Assembly (NCBI GenBank): GCA_963170185.1
Contig: CAUJGS010000036.1
Coordinates: 1-64,000, forward strand
Length of the DNA stretch: 64,000 nucleotides
Source: Bdellovibrionota bacterium
GTDB taxonomy: Bacteria; Bdellovibrionota; Bdellovibrionia; Bdellovibrionales; JAMPXM01
Direction: 5' to 3'
Of the stretch, positions 1 to 9,936 are shown piece after piece. The translations under genes and the position numbers were made by a program. How positions within the stretch are numbered: the first letter of the stretch is position 1; every line of letters begins with the position of its first letter. The notes under the pieces are model-generated. The model was given only the letters and a program-made list of their open reading frames with translations, had not been told where the DNA came from and made no database searches.

Positions 1-1
1 T

Positions 2-1948
2 CCTCTGATTGCCGAAGGTATCGTTCAATCGAAAGTCGGCTACGAAGAAGGACTTAAGAAAGTCGTAAAAGAACTCATTCTCCACGAGTTCGGTCACTTC
101 TTGGGCCTTGGTCACCAATTCAAAGAAAACATCTTGCCGGCAAAAGGTTCGGTTCCAAGCAAGTATGTTTCCGAGCTCGAAAAGCGCGCGGCCAACGGTA
201 TGACCAACGCCACTTCGGTCATGGGCTACCGCCACCCTGTTACGGAACTTCTAACACCTTACGAGGATATCGCTCCAGGACACCAAGACGAGCTGACTCT
301 TCGTTATCTCTACAACATGGAATATCCGACGTTCCGTAAAAACAGCGACGATCAGGATTTCAAATTCGCTAAGCTTCCTGCAAGCGGATTGATCCCAGAC
401 CGTGATCCAAAGAACCCGGAGTTCGAAACATCGTACTTCCCGCAGTGTAACGACTTCCACGCTTCGTTCTCGGCAGATCCATACTGCAATCGTTTCGATC
501 GTGGTTTCGACGCTGACACCATCGTCTCTAGCTACTTTGATGACTTGAACGTCAATAAAGTTTCGCGCATCCACGCCTTCACGGACGCTCGCGGCTATGA
601 CCCTGACTACGCGGAAGGCGCATTGTGGTACACATCGCTACGTTCACTCGGTCGCGTTCGTATCTTCTACGATTACATGCGCCAGAAGTTCGAATCGGAA
701 ATCCGTACGATCTCGCAAAGCAAGCGTGACCTCGACGAATTCTCGCGTGTCTGCCGCGGTGAAATTCAAGGCAGCGCCACGCTGGAAGGAATCTTCCAAC
801 GCAAACCGGAGCTCAAAGAGCTCTGCCGCGTGAACCACAAAGCTGTTCAAGAGATCACGAACCTCTTAAACACGCCCGGACCAGATCGCACGCGCATGAA
901 TTGGGACAATGCTTCGATCTCCGCTCAAGTTATTGGCGGCGATGGCGGCACTGACTACTCGTCGGTATTCGGAACTTATTCGACACTTTCTGTGTTCCCT
1001 CTTAAAATCGCGGCCGTGAACGCGCTGACGACTCCGTATCCGTACACGATGCTGGGTGGCTGGATGTTCCCGATCCCGCGCTTCACGGGCCAAGACGGGC
1101 TCTTCTCTTACTCGACGCTTTACTCGCGTGAGTTCACGAGCGCTCTAGCTTCGGCTCTTGAAAAGAACCTGAAGACCGAGCCGAAGAAAGGCGAATCGGC
1201 ATCGATCGGCCTTCCAGTTCTTTCTTTGGGTTACTTCTTGGATCAACAAGCCATGGGTAACGACGCGATCCGCTTGCCTAAAGACTTCGTCGAAAGTCTT
1301 CGCAACCAATCGCAATTCCGTCTTTCGGTAAAAGCCATCATCATGGAAATGCAAAACCGTGGCGATTCGACTCGTGTGACCCAGCTAGTTGGTACGCTGT
1401 TTGACCCATACAGCAACAAGGCTTCGTCCTTGAACCAAGTATTCCTCTTGCCAGGAGGCAAGGTCATCGCACGCGGCCAAAGCCGCAACTTCATCTATCC
1501 GATCTCGAAACAGCCGATCTTCCTCGATAACAAGACGGCTTATGTTTGGGCCTATCACATTGAGTACGACAAGGCTTACGACGACGTCCTTGCCGCGCAC
1601 AGTGTGAAGACGAAGCTCGAAGACATGCACAAGTCGGCGGTGGACGCTTGTATCCGCGGCGACAATGACGGTCTTGAAAGCTTCTTCTCGAGTCAGGAAG
1701 CGAAGTTCGAAGGGTTCTTCGTTATGGATGGCATCGCATCCGACCCGACGAAGCAGATCAAGTTCCTGGAATCGGTGAACGAGAACTTCCAGACGTACTA
1801 CAAGCTTCGCACGACGGCTGACGGCAAAGGCCCAAGCCAAGAGCGCTGTGAACGAGCTCTCGATGGCGTCGGTGTTATCGTGTCGGCCGCGGCTCTCTTA
1901 AACGGCTACTGGCTACCAGAAGTCCTCGATCAATTGGCGACGAAGTAA
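2..1948 (+). CDS. Metzincin-type zinc metalloprotease, 5' end outside window
   Basis: The reading frame is open from base 2, so the true start lies upstream; 648 residues are visible. The frame carries HEFGHFLGLGH (83-115), a perfect HExxHxxGxxH zinc site, and about 34 residues later SVMGY (215-229), the Met-turn that metzincin proteases place under the metal. Together these make a zinc endopeptidase very likely. The roughly 570 residues after the Met-turn match no domain I recognise. The lost N-terminus probably held a signal peptide, as the downstream partners are lipoproteins and an outer-membrane barrel. The TTG at 101 lies inside the zinc motif and cannot be the start. The next gene begins 13 bases after the stop, so these genes are probably co-transcribed. 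Confidence 0.85.
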   Translation, partial: PLIAEGIVQSKVGYEEGLKKVVKELILHEFGHFLGLGHQFKENILPAKGSVPSKYVSELEKRAANGMTNATSVMGYRHPVTELLTPYEDIAPGHQDELTLRYLYNMEYPTFRKNSDDQDFKFAKLPASGLIPDRDPKNPEFETSYFPQCNDFHASFSADPYCNRFDRGFDADTIVSSYFDDLNVNKVSRIHAFTDARGYDPDYAEGALWYTSLRSLGRVRIFYDYMRQKFESEIRTISQSKRDLDEFSRVCRGEIQGSATLEGIFQRKPELKELCRVNHKAVQEITNLLNTPGPDRTRMNWDNASISAQVIGGDGGTDYSSVFGTYSTLSVFPLKIAAVNALTTPYPYTMLGGWMFPIPRFTGQDGLFSYSTLYSREFTSALASALEKNLKTEPKKGESASIGLPVLSLGYFLDQQAMGNDAIRLPKDFVESLRNQSQFRLSVKAIIMEMQNRGDSTRVTQLVGTLFDPYSNKASSLNQVFLLPGGKVIARGQSRNFIYPISKQPIFLDNKTAYVWAYHIEYDKAYDDVLAAHSVKTKLEDMHKSAVDACIRGDNDGLESFFSSQEAKFEGFFVMDGIASDPTKQIKFLESVNENFQTYYKLRTTADGKGPSQERCERALDGVGVIVSAAALLNGYWLPEVLDQLATK

Positions 1949-1961
1949 CAGGAGCAGACTG

Positions 1962-4900
1962 ATGAAAAACATGAAGACACTCCTAGTGACATCGGTGCTC
2001 CTGACCTCGACGGTCATGGCCTGCACGAAACGCGAAGTCCCTGTGACCCAGCACGAAGGCCCTCGCCGCTCGGACGAGGTCATCTTTGCGCCGGCTTCGG
2101 AAAAGATCGACGTCGAAGCTCTGAAGGCGGTCAACGCATCGTCGTTGAATGCGAAGCTTTCCAATGCGGGCAACGGCGACAAACTAAACGCTCTCAAAGC
2201 ACTTGCGCCGTTCGTTTTAGACCGTGCCTATGTCGAAAACGAGCGCGTGACGTCGTCTAGACAGATGCGCGAAGCTCTTTCCGTCTTCCTGCGAGCGCTT
2301 GTCGGCGACTCGAAGGCCGAAGGCCTAGCTCAGCAAGACCCCAAAGCGGCAGCCGAGTGGATCGAGCGCACACGAGTCGTCATCGAGTCCGGTTGCGATG
2401 GCACCGGCAAAGGATGCTCAAAATCAATCCTCCGATTTTTCAAGCAGGACATTGGCTCATCTAAAGTCATGGAAGTTTCCGCCCGTGAAGTAGAAGTCGA
2501 ACTCGACCGCCTGACAAAGGCCCGTTCGAACTCTTCGGAACTGAAAGCGGATACACAGAAGCTTCAAAACGACCTGGTACGCACTTACTACCGTCGCTTG
2601 AAGATGGCTTATGAACTCAAAAACCAAACGATGGACCGTGAACTTGAGTTCTTGTATCTTTCGCGCGCTTCGCAATATGCCGAGGCCTTCAACACAGAAA
2701 ACCCTTCGACTCGCGAACGCGAACTTCTCGCTCAGCATATCGAAGTTTTCGAAACTATCTTGGCCGGCTTCAATCCCGATCTTTCAAACCCCGCGTTCCG
2801 CGAGCGTTTTGAAAAGTTCGTGAACAACTTCGGGCCTTGGCGCTATTCGCGCCGTGGCGACAACCCGTTTGGCCGTGCTTCGACTCGCATGCTTTCGCTA
2901 GCGGCAAGCAATTTCCTATACACGGATGGCAAGCTTTCGTCTTCATTGGCGACAGCGATCCGCGAATCTCAGGAAGTGCCTCAGGCGCCAGCTGGAACAG
3001 CGCAAGACGCTTTCGAGCAAAAGGCTTTTGACAGCCTCGACAGTTCGTTTGCCGTGATCGTGAAACACATTCGCGAAAAACAGCCCGCGATCTGGAAAAA
3101 CCTCGGCCTTAACGACTCGTTCAAGCGCGACGAATACTTCTTCATCGTGGACCGTATTTTCGGTGATCACCTAACTATTGAAGACGCCAGCGAAGTATGG
3201 CGCGGAACATCGCGCGACTCCAAGGCGCTGCTTCAGGTCGCCGAACAATATGTGAAGATTCAAATCGCGGCGCAAACCGTTCGTACGAACAAGTATATGG
3301 CGGGCATTTATTCGAACCGCGAGTGGTCTTCGACGACTCTCCTCGAAAAGGCCATCGAGCAATCTTACCCTGTTCAAACTCAGTGGAACCAGCTTCTCGG
3401 CCGTATCGAGCGCATCCATCTCTTCTTGGATCGCAGCTTGAAATCGACAGAAGATATCTGGGGAGCTTCGGACTTCAGCAAAGTCGACAAGATGTTCTCT
3501 AGCATCCGTCGCAACATCAAATATCTTTCGGTTTATCCGAACATGATGATGATGGCCTACTATATGGCGGAATCGAAGTTTAAACTTTCGATCTATACGT
3601 TCTTTGGAAAGTTCGACATCGACACAGGTCGTATCATCGGATGGTTCTTTGATGGAAAACTGGCTCCGTTCTTTAACTTCGGAAACGACGGAAATGAACT
3701 CAAGCGCATCGAGACGCTCTATGCGTTCCTCTTTGCTCTAAAGACGGACACCTTTGCTTCGTTCTCGGCATCTCGGGGCGAACGCATCGATGTTGTTAAG
3801 TTCTTTGACGCGGTCATCACGAAGTTCTTGGATGAAGACCGTATCGAGCTTTCGAACGCCATCGACAACATTCGTTCGGAAACTCGCAAGAACAACATGG
3901 AGACGTTCCTTAAGACCTGCGAACAAGATCGTGATCTCATCAATCGCGGCCTAAAACCAGGTTCGGCGGGCGCTCGCCTTCCGATGGATCTCTGGGCTTT
4001 CAAGTTCAGCACATACGTAGGAACAACGGCGTCCGGAGGCCATGGCCAAGCGGCACTTCAGTTCCACAACGAACGCCGCGCGGAAGCGATTCGCAACCTC
4101 AACTCGTCGCTTCGCGCAAAACTCGAGTTCGTTCAAATCATGACTGGCCTTCTGGAAGAGCACATGCGCAAAACCGGAACGACGCAAGCCGAGATCGACC
4201 GTATCCGCGAGCAGATTCGCGGATACACGGCGCGCGTTAGCCAGCTTCGAGCGGAATTCCTGACGGAAATCACTCGGTGGAACCGTACGCTTTCCAACTG
4301 TATTGACCAGGCCGTTCGTGTTGAAATCGACCGCCAGGGCGAACTCTTGGAACTCGAAGAGCGTCATCTTCGTCACGTATGGACGAAGATCAAAGAAGCT
4401 CGTGCATCGCAAAACAAAGAGACGATTCTTGCGAATCTCAACAAAGAGATCGTGAGCTCGACCGGCGCTGCAGGGGTCTCGACTTCGAAACCTTATGTTC
4501 CAAAGAGCAGCGCTACCGAAGACAATTACGTCTATGCGGATCTCGATGTCACTCTTCGCATGATTCAACATTTGAAAAAAGTGGCGCCAAACGTCGACGT
4601 GATTATGCCTTCTGATCTTTCGGATTCCTCGCTTTGGAAATCGGAAAACCGTCGAGTAATTCCGTACTCGAGCTCGGAAGACGAGTTTGTACGCGCTGGC
4701 ATGAAGAACTTCGACGAAAGCACGTCGACGATCATGTCGTGGTTAAACAACACGAACGATCCATCGACGTTCATCAATCGCCTGAAGGTCAACACCGAGC
4801 TCTATAAGCTTGGTCGCTTCAAAGTTTTCGACGTCGCAGCGGAGTCTTGCCGTGGTCAAGACGACATCACGAAGTGCCCAATGAAAGAAGAGCAGATTTC

Positions 4901-5495
4901 GCCGGACGACCTGGTGAACCAAACTTCAACAGTCTTGCGTTTCCTTTCGATGACAGAAGGTGGAAAGGCGAAGAAGGATACTCGTATCATCGCGTTGGTC
5001 GGCGCGACATCGCGTTGGGATCGTGACAAAATTAAGAAGTTCGTCTTGGACGAAAACGGTGATCCCATCACGTTGTTTGAGTCGCTTTTCGAAGGTTTGA
5101 CTTTGGACATGACTCTTCTGGATGAAGCGAAAGACTTCAACCTCACGAATCGATCAATCGGTGAATTCCTGTTCGCCCCCGAACAAGAGTTCCGTACCAT
5201 CGTCAGCCAAGGGTTCCAACCTTCGGTCGACACGTACTTCGGCCGCGGCGAAGCGCTTTTGAAGGCGATCGAAGCTCGTGAGAAAAAAGACGGAACAAGC
5301 GGCAATGTGATCGATTACACGTATGAGATTCGCCCTTCTGGGCTCGCGAGTATTCAAATCGATCGACAAGGCACGACGCCGATCTACTTGGCTCGTCAAA
5401 AGGTAGAAGACTTTGCGACGACACGTGTTCTGTTTGATCGCGAAACAGGCGATGCATTCAAGAAATCGCAACCTGCTACGGGAGACCGCAAGTAA
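1962..5495 (+). CDS. Very large lipoprotein of unknown function (paralogue of 6442-9825)
   Basis: A 1177-residue protein with a lipoprotein signal: hydrophobic core followed by TVMAC, lipidated Cys at position 21. Residue +2 is Thr, not Asp, which suggests outer-membrane sorting under the E. coli rule. An AGGAG ribosome site sits about 9 bases before the ATG. The body is mostly charged and helical. Near residue 516 it contains RRNIKYLSVYP, then GWFFDGKLAPFF, which recur in the second large lipoprotein (RNIKLTSTYP, EWFFNGELAPW). Residues about 740-830 look like a coiled coil. No catalytic motif was recognised. The stop overlaps the next start (TAATG), so translation is probably coupled to the barrel gene. 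Function unknown; surface or periplasmic scaffold is inference. Confidence 0.9.
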   Translation: MKNMKTLLVTSVLLTSTVMACTKREVPVTQHEGPRRSDEVIFAPASEKIDVEALKAVNASSLNAKLSNAGNGDKLNALKALAPFVLDRAYVENERVTSSRQMREALSVFLRALVGDSKAEGLAQQDPKAAAEWIERTRVVIESGCDGTGKGCSKSILRFFKQDIGSSKVMEVSAREVEVELDRLTKARSNSSELKADTQKLQNDLVRTYYRRLKMAYELKNQTMDRELEFLYLSRASQYAEAFNTENPSTRERELLAQHIEVFETILAGFNPDLSNPAFRERFEKFVNNFGPWRYSRRGDNPFGRASTRMLSLAASNFLYTDGKLSSSLATAIRESQEVPQAPAGTAQDAFEQKAFDSLDSSFAVIVKHIREKQPAIWKNLGLNDSFKRDEYFFIVDRIFGDHLTIEDASEVWRGTSRDSKALLQVAEQYVKIQIAAQTVRTNKYMAGIYSNREWSSTTLLEKAIEQSYPVQTQWNQLLGRIERIHLFLDRSLKSTEDIWGASDFSKVDKMFSSIRRNIKYLSVYPNMMMMAYYMAESKFKLSIYTFFGKFDIDTGRIIGWFFDGKLAPFFNFGNDGNELKRIETLYAFLFALKTDTFASFSASRGERIDVVKFFDAVITKFLDEDRIELSNAIDNIRSETRKNNMETFLKTCEQDRDLINRGLKPGSAGARLPMDLWAFKFSTYVGTTASGGHGQAALQFHNERRAEAIRNLNSSLRAKLEFVQIMTGLLEEHMRKTGTTQAEIDRIREQIRGYTARVSQLRAEFLTEITRWNRTLSNCIDQAVRVEIDRQGELLELEERHLRHVWTKIKEARASQNKETILANLNKEIVSSTGAAGVSTSKPYVPKSSATEDNYVYADLDVTLRMIQHLKKVAPNVDVIMPSDLSDSSLWKSENRRVIPYSSSEDEFVRAGMKNFDESTSTIMSWLNNTNDPSTFINRLKVNTELYKLGRFKVFDVAAESCRGQDDITKCPMKEEQISPDDLVNQTSTVLRFLSMTEGGKAKKDTRIIALVGATSRWDRDKIKKFVLDENGDPITLFESLFEGLTLDMTLLDEAKDFNLTNRSIGEFLFAPEQEFRTIVSQGFQPSVDTYFGRGEALLKAIEAREKKDGTSGNVIDYTYEIRPSGLASIQIDRQGTTPIYLARQKVEDFATTRVLFDRETGDAFKKSQPATGDRK

Positions 5496-6442
5496 TGCGT
5501 AAGTCGAATGCCCTTCTTATTCTGATCGCGTGCATGCTGGCCTTTAGCCACGAGGCCCTTGCTCGCTCATCGCGCAACTCGCTCACTGGTAACCCATTGG
5601 ACGAGGACAATAAGAAGGCAAAGCTTTCGACAAAAATTGCACCTACCACCGAACGTAGCCGAATCGACATCAATTCGCTGGTGTCGTACTCAGTTCGTCA
5701 AGATCTGGCACATCCGCGCGAGCCTAAATCGGCTCTGCACCGCCTGCAGGCTTCCGGTACATTGACGATCTTAGACCGCCCGGTGATCAAAGGTTTCGAC
5801 GACGAATTCGCCGAAGAGATCGTGACCCTCGCACTTGTTGTTGGCGGACAAATGACGACTATTGCAAATGAGATCGATGCCACAGGCGGAAACGGTCCAG
5901 CGGAACTCGCCGATATCGACTTTTCGGCATCTCGTTCATTTACAATGAACCCCGTCTTCGGCGCCCGCAGCTCGCTTGAAACAAGTCTCGGCGTTTCGTT
6001 GCCGACATCGCTTGCAAGCCAGTATGAAGGGTTTCATGCCGTTCCCTACGCGGCCGTAACATGGGCGATGCTCTTTCAAGGTGGCCGTTATGGACTTATG
6101 CAGACAGTGTCTGCCGATCATGTCGTCAATGAATATGAGTTCAGCCCCGTCACACGCGAAGTCAACGCTCAAGGCTCTACGGGGTATTCGATCGCGGGTA
6201 CCGTTCGCCTTGGAAGAGGCTTTCGTTTTCGTCTAGGTGGAAACGCACGAATCATTCACTATCTCGACGGCACAAACACGAGTGCGCTTTCCAACGTTCA
6301 GTCGTTGTCGTGGACCGACGGTAAACACTCGATCACCGTTTCCCACAGCAACGGATCGCGAGCGGAAGACCGCGAGACTTCGATGTGGTTTGTGGATGAG
6401 TATCGTCGAGTACTTTCACTCGCGCTTTCGGTGAGGTTCTAA
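5495..6442 (+). CDS. Predicted outer-membrane beta-barrel protein
   Basis: A 315-residue exported protein. It has an N-terminal signal peptide (hydrophobic core, cleavage probably after EALA), then a short charged segment and a C-terminal half rich in alternating hydrophobic and polar strands (GARSSLETSLGVSL, GYSIAGTVRL, RFRLGGNARI). It ends ...ALSVRF: a C-terminal Phe with alternating hydrophobics is the signature recognised by BamA. The gene overlaps the genes on both sides by one base (TAATG each time), so it is translated with the two large lipoproteins and probably forms a complex with them. GGGAGA lies before the ATG. The exact family is not recognised; strand count and channel activity cannot be judged from sequence reading alone. 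Confidence 0.8.
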   Translation: MRKSNALLILIACMLAFSHEALARSSRNSLTGNPLDEDNKKAKLSTKIAPTTERSRIDINSLVSYSVRQDLAHPREPKSALHRLQASGTLTILDRPVIKGFDDEFAEEIVTLALVVGGQMTTIANEIDATGGNGPAELADIDFSASRSFTMNPVFGARSSLETSLGVSLPTSLASQYEGFHAVPYAAVTWAMLFQGGRYGLMQTVSADHVVNEYEFSPVTREVNAQGSTGYSIAGTVRLGRGFRFRLGGNARIIHYLDGTNTSALSNVQSLSWTDGKHSITVSHSNGSRAEDRETSMWFVDEYRRVLSLALSVRF

Positions 6443-9400
6443 TGTCTCGTTTTACATTCGCCCTCACCTCAGTCCTGGTCGCGATTTCAACGTCTTTGAC
6501 GGCCTGTACGAAAGAGTCCACGACTCGCAAGGCCCATGAAGGCTCGAAAACGGAGTCGACAGACTCTCATCTCTACTTGAAAGAAACCCTGGACGGGCAC
6601 GCGTCGCTGACCGAAAGTCGCGACAAAGGCACACTGCTTGGCATTTGGCAAAAACGCCTTAGCCAATCCTCCATGGACAACGAGCTACGAAATGGTACGA
6701 GCCAAGACCGCGAATCGTTCTACAAACTGAGCCAAGACGTACTGGCCGAAGTTCAAGCAACCAAGCCAGAGGTGAACGGCAAGATCGACGAGATCCGCGA
6801 GGCATACCTTTCTGCTTTCGCCAAAGCCATGCTTGGTGGATGTGATCAAGACCTCAATGGCTGCCGATACCTGAAAATCTTCCGTCAAAATCCAACGACG
6901 ATTCCAATGATTTTGGAAGTCGTTCAGCAAAAACAAAGCGGGCTTGAACTTCGTGATCGCTACATGCTGCTCCGACTCGCACATATCTACCTCAATCAAC
7001 GAGAAAATCCCGAGCTCACTCGCCACTTCCTAACGAGCGCTGCCGAGTACGAAACTTTACTGGAAAACTCGTTGGCCGACTCGCGTGATCCACGAGACCG
7101 TAAACGCCTTGAGTCTCATCGCGAAATGATCGATCAATTGCTTTTGGATCTCGCCAGCACGACGAAAACGCCTGTTCTAGAACCCGCCGTTGTTCAGGCC
7201 CTGGCCGACAAGTTCGGCATCTGGAACTTCGACCGTCCACGCACGCAAACCAATTCGACACGCGATCGCGTTCTTCTGCAACTGACGGCACGTCGTCTCT
7301 TTGAAGGCAACGAGCTACAAACCCGTCTTGCGGAGATCGAAGCCTCGCCCGAGGCTCTTGGACGCAAACTCACACCGACAGTCGCGTCGCGTCCCAAAAT
7401 CGGTGAAAGCGTCGGACTTGCGACCAGTGTCCCCAAAACCCTCACGACTTTCCTTTTGGAAAGTCTTTGGATGAAAAAAATCACGATCGCAGAAGCCCGC
7501 GTCTTCTGGGAGAAATCGCTAGAAGGAAAGACTGAATCTGAACGTCTGGTTTTGGCTCAAACCATGAAGCGCGATCTTTTGAATTATTCGCGCGGCCGCC
7601 TCTTCGTTACGGCACAAGACGTCAACAAGATCCTGATCGACTTCTTTCAATCGTCCGGTCGATTTTCGACAGCCGACGCTTTTCAAGAAGCCTTGAAAGA
7701 ATCGGTTCGTGGACAAGTCATGTGGGCGGACGCAACAAGCCGCTTTGAAACTCTCAACACGTTCCACGACCAGAACTTCCGTGGCTATGACAACTCGGAC
7801 CAGATCACGAAGGACCTTACGTTCTTCTTTGCCGGTATTGACCGCAACATTAAGCTTACGTCGACATATCCAAGCATGCTGGTCATGTGTTATCACCTCG
7901 CCCGCCTGAAGTTCAGCTTGCGAATCATGACCTGGTTTGGAGTTTTCAAAATTGAAGCCGGTAAGATCCTTGAATGGTTCTTCAATGGAGAACTCGCGCC
8001 TTGGCTTCCTTACGGAACCGACAAACGCCCGATCTCGAAGTCGGAAATGCTTCTCGTGTTCCACTACGCAGCGGAACTCGGAGTACTAGAAGGTGGCGGC
8101 GTTAACATCGGCACACTGTTTCAAATGATGAACGAGCAAATGCTCGGTACGCTTCGCGAAGATGTTTCGAAAATCAATCGTGCTTTCCGCACAAAATTCG
8201 AAACGGCTTCGCGCGTGACAGAGTTCCGTCAAATCTGTGAGGAACAAAAACGTCGGAACGCGGCCGGTTCGAAAGTCTACGCCTCAAGCCGTATGCCGAT
8301 TGCGAACCTCGAAAACTATGCGTTGATGGGCTTCCCACAAGGCGGCGGCGGCAATCTCTTCCTCGACGAAACATTCTTCGAAGCTTGGTCGTTCTGGGAA
8401 ACGGAACGCGACATCACGCTTATGCGTCTCGACGACAACCTCGAAACAATCCGTCTCGAGCTTTCGCCCAAAATCGAAATGTTCGAGCTCTATCGCGACA
8501 TCGCAAAGGCCCATCTTGAGCGTCATTCGGTCTCAACGCGCGAGGCGAGCCTTGCGGCGATCAATGCTCAAATCCAACCACTTAAGGATTTGCGCAAAGA
8601 AACATACAGCCGCATCTTCCGCATTCACAACTCACTCTCGGACTGCAGTGAAAACTTCCTGCGCGGAGAAATCGAGGCCGAGGCCCATGTCATCCGTGGC
8701 CTTATGGCCCATTTCCGCAGTGTCCACCGCGCGATGACAGCACGTCGAAATGCGGGAACAGCCGGTATCTCTCGTGAATTCGGATTCAGCGGCAAATACA
8801 ATATCGATGACCTCGATCAACACGAGCGTTTGCTTGGTTACACGCAGGAAAGCTACCGCCTTTCACGTGTTCAGGCCTTGCTCTTGGTCACGGATATCCT
8901 TCAGAATGGGTATCGCGACGGCAGCCGCGTCGTCGGCCCGATCCGCGATAAAAACTCGATCATCATTCCCGACCGAGTTCAGAACTTTACCCAAAGCTTG
9001 CGCGAAAAAGAACTCAACATGCCTTGGCGCGAAAGCGAGTCCGAGTTTGTCGACCATGGGATTCAGTTGATCTTCAACCATCGCGACCACGTGCTTTCTT
9101 GGGCCGATCGCTCGAATCGTCAGATCGCATTCATGATGCGTATCGAGTCCCTCGTGGCGTTCGCCAAAGCAGGACCGCAGGAAACCACCGAAGGTGTTCA
9201 GCAGTTCAAGGTGCAGGACCTCTTGAAGTCACACCTCACTATGCTGAAGGCACTGGAAGTCGACGAGGCGATGGCGTATGTATTGAACACGACAGCTCGT
9301 TTCCGCATCCCCTACCTCGAGCAGGTTTTGGATGACTACGCTTGGACAAAGGGCAGCCGCGAATGGCTTGGCCTATTCGATTTTCTTTATCAGAAACTCG

Positions 9401-9825
9401 CGGCTGACCGTCTTGGTGACTTGGTTTCCGACGACAATCAACAGCGCCGTGGGCTATCACGCATCGGCCCTCAGCAGGAGTTTGCGCTTCACCGCACGGC
9501 TATGCGTTCGCTCGGTGAACCGGCACTGAAGATTCCTTCCGAAACTATGGAAATGCTCAATAGCTTCTATAGTCGCCGAATCGACACACAGATCGCTTAT
9601 TTGACGGAAGTCCTCAAAGAGTCACAGCGCCTTGAAACCACTCGCGCCAAGCGGCCCGAGAGCTTCCCTGCTTGGAGACTGTACACCAACCGACCAACAC
9701 CGCGAGTTCCTATCTTAGGCACTTCGCCGGTCGACCATGTGGATGGCTCGTTAAAAGAGATGGCAAGGGCCTATGGATATCAGATCCCGGCCGCCTACAA
9801 AGAGGCCGTGTCGCTATCCAAGTAG
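6442..9825 (+). CDS. Very large lipoprotein of unknown function (paralogue of 1962-5495)
   Basis: A 1127-residue protein with lipoprotein signal TSLTAC (Cys 22). It shares several blocks with the 1177-residue lipoprotein upstream: an N-terminal GGCDQDLNGCRYLK block matching SGCDGTGKGCSKS, FGIWNF matching FGPWRY, and around residue 467 RNIKLTSTYPSM followed by FGVFKIEAGKILEWFFNGELAP. Paralogy is therefore strong, although overall identity looks low, which points to an old duplication. A helical region with coiled-coil character lies around residues 680-760. GTGAGG precedes the ATG, which overlaps the barrel gene stop. No enzyme motif was seen. It is the last gene of the four-gene run; after it the strand content changes to a tRNA and a reverse-strand gene. 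Confidence 0.9.
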   Translation: MSRFTFALTSVLVAISTSLTACTKESTTRKAHEGSKTESTDSHLYLKETLDGHASLTESRDKGTLLGIWQKRLSQSSMDNELRNGTSQDRESFYKLSQDVLAEVQATKPEVNGKIDEIREAYLSAFAKAMLGGCDQDLNGCRYLKIFRQNPTTIPMILEVVQQKQSGLELRDRYMLLRLAHIYLNQRENPELTRHFLTSAAEYETLLENSLADSRDPRDRKRLESHREMIDQLLLDLASTTKTPVLEPAVVQALADKFGIWNFDRPRTQTNSTRDRVLLQLTARRLFEGNELQTRLAEIEASPEALGRKLTPTVASRPKIGESVGLATSVPKTLTTFLLESLWMKKITIAEARVFWEKSLEGKTESERLVLAQTMKRDLLNYSRGRLFVTAQDVNKILIDFFQSSGRFSTADAFQEALKESVRGQVMWADATSRFETLNTFHDQNFRGYDNSDQITKDLTFFFAGIDRNIKLTSTYPSMLVMCYHLARLKFSLRIMTWFGVFKIEAGKILEWFFNGELAPWLPYGTDKRPISKSEMLLVFHYAAELGVLEGGGVNIGTLFQMMNEQMLGTLREDVSKINRAFRTKFETASRVTEFRQICEEQKRRNAAGSKVYASSRMPIANLENYALMGFPQGGGGNLFLDETFFEAWSFWETERDITLMRLDDNLETIRLELSPKIEMFELYRDIAKAHLERHSVSTREASLAAINAQIQPLKDLRKETYSRIFRIHNSLSDCSENFLRGEIEAEAHVIRGLMAHFRSVHRAMTARRNAGTAGISREFGFSGKYNIDDLDQHERLLGYTQESYRLSRVQALLLVTDILQNGYRDGSRVVGPIRDKNSIIIPDRVQNFTQSLREKELNMPWRESESEFVDHGIQLIFNHRDHVLSWADRSNRQIAFMMRIESLVAFAKAGPQETTEGVQQFKVQDLLKSHLTMLKALEVDEAMAYVLNTTARFRIPYLEQVLDDYAWTKGSREWLGLFDFLYQKLAADRLGDLVSDDNQQRRGLSRIGPQQEFALHRTAMRSLGEPALKIPSETMEMLNSFYSRRIDTQIAYLTEVLKESQRLETTRAKRPESFPAWRLYTNRPTPRVPILGTSPVDHVDGSLKEMARAYGYQIPAAYKEAVSLSK

Positions 9826-9936
9826 TTGCAAGGAACTCACCTCGGCACGCACCACGAGTGCCGTCGTGACGTTCTAGGATCGCCTCAAAGCGCTTTACCC
9901 GGAATGAATTTATCGCTAGAAGACCTCTAGTCCATC

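Noticed and set aside
201-219. Label of active site-2 protease for the cNMP protein
   Set aside because: This refers to residues 201-219 of the product encoded at 26058-28115: the HExxH positions read VTSLL, so activity is not supported.
3951-4571. 206-residue antisense frame in the first large lipoprotein
   Set aside because: Arises from codon bias on the coding strand; no start context.
9842-9862. GGCAC/GTGCC hairpin after the four-gene run
   Set aside because: No T run follows and the stem is short.
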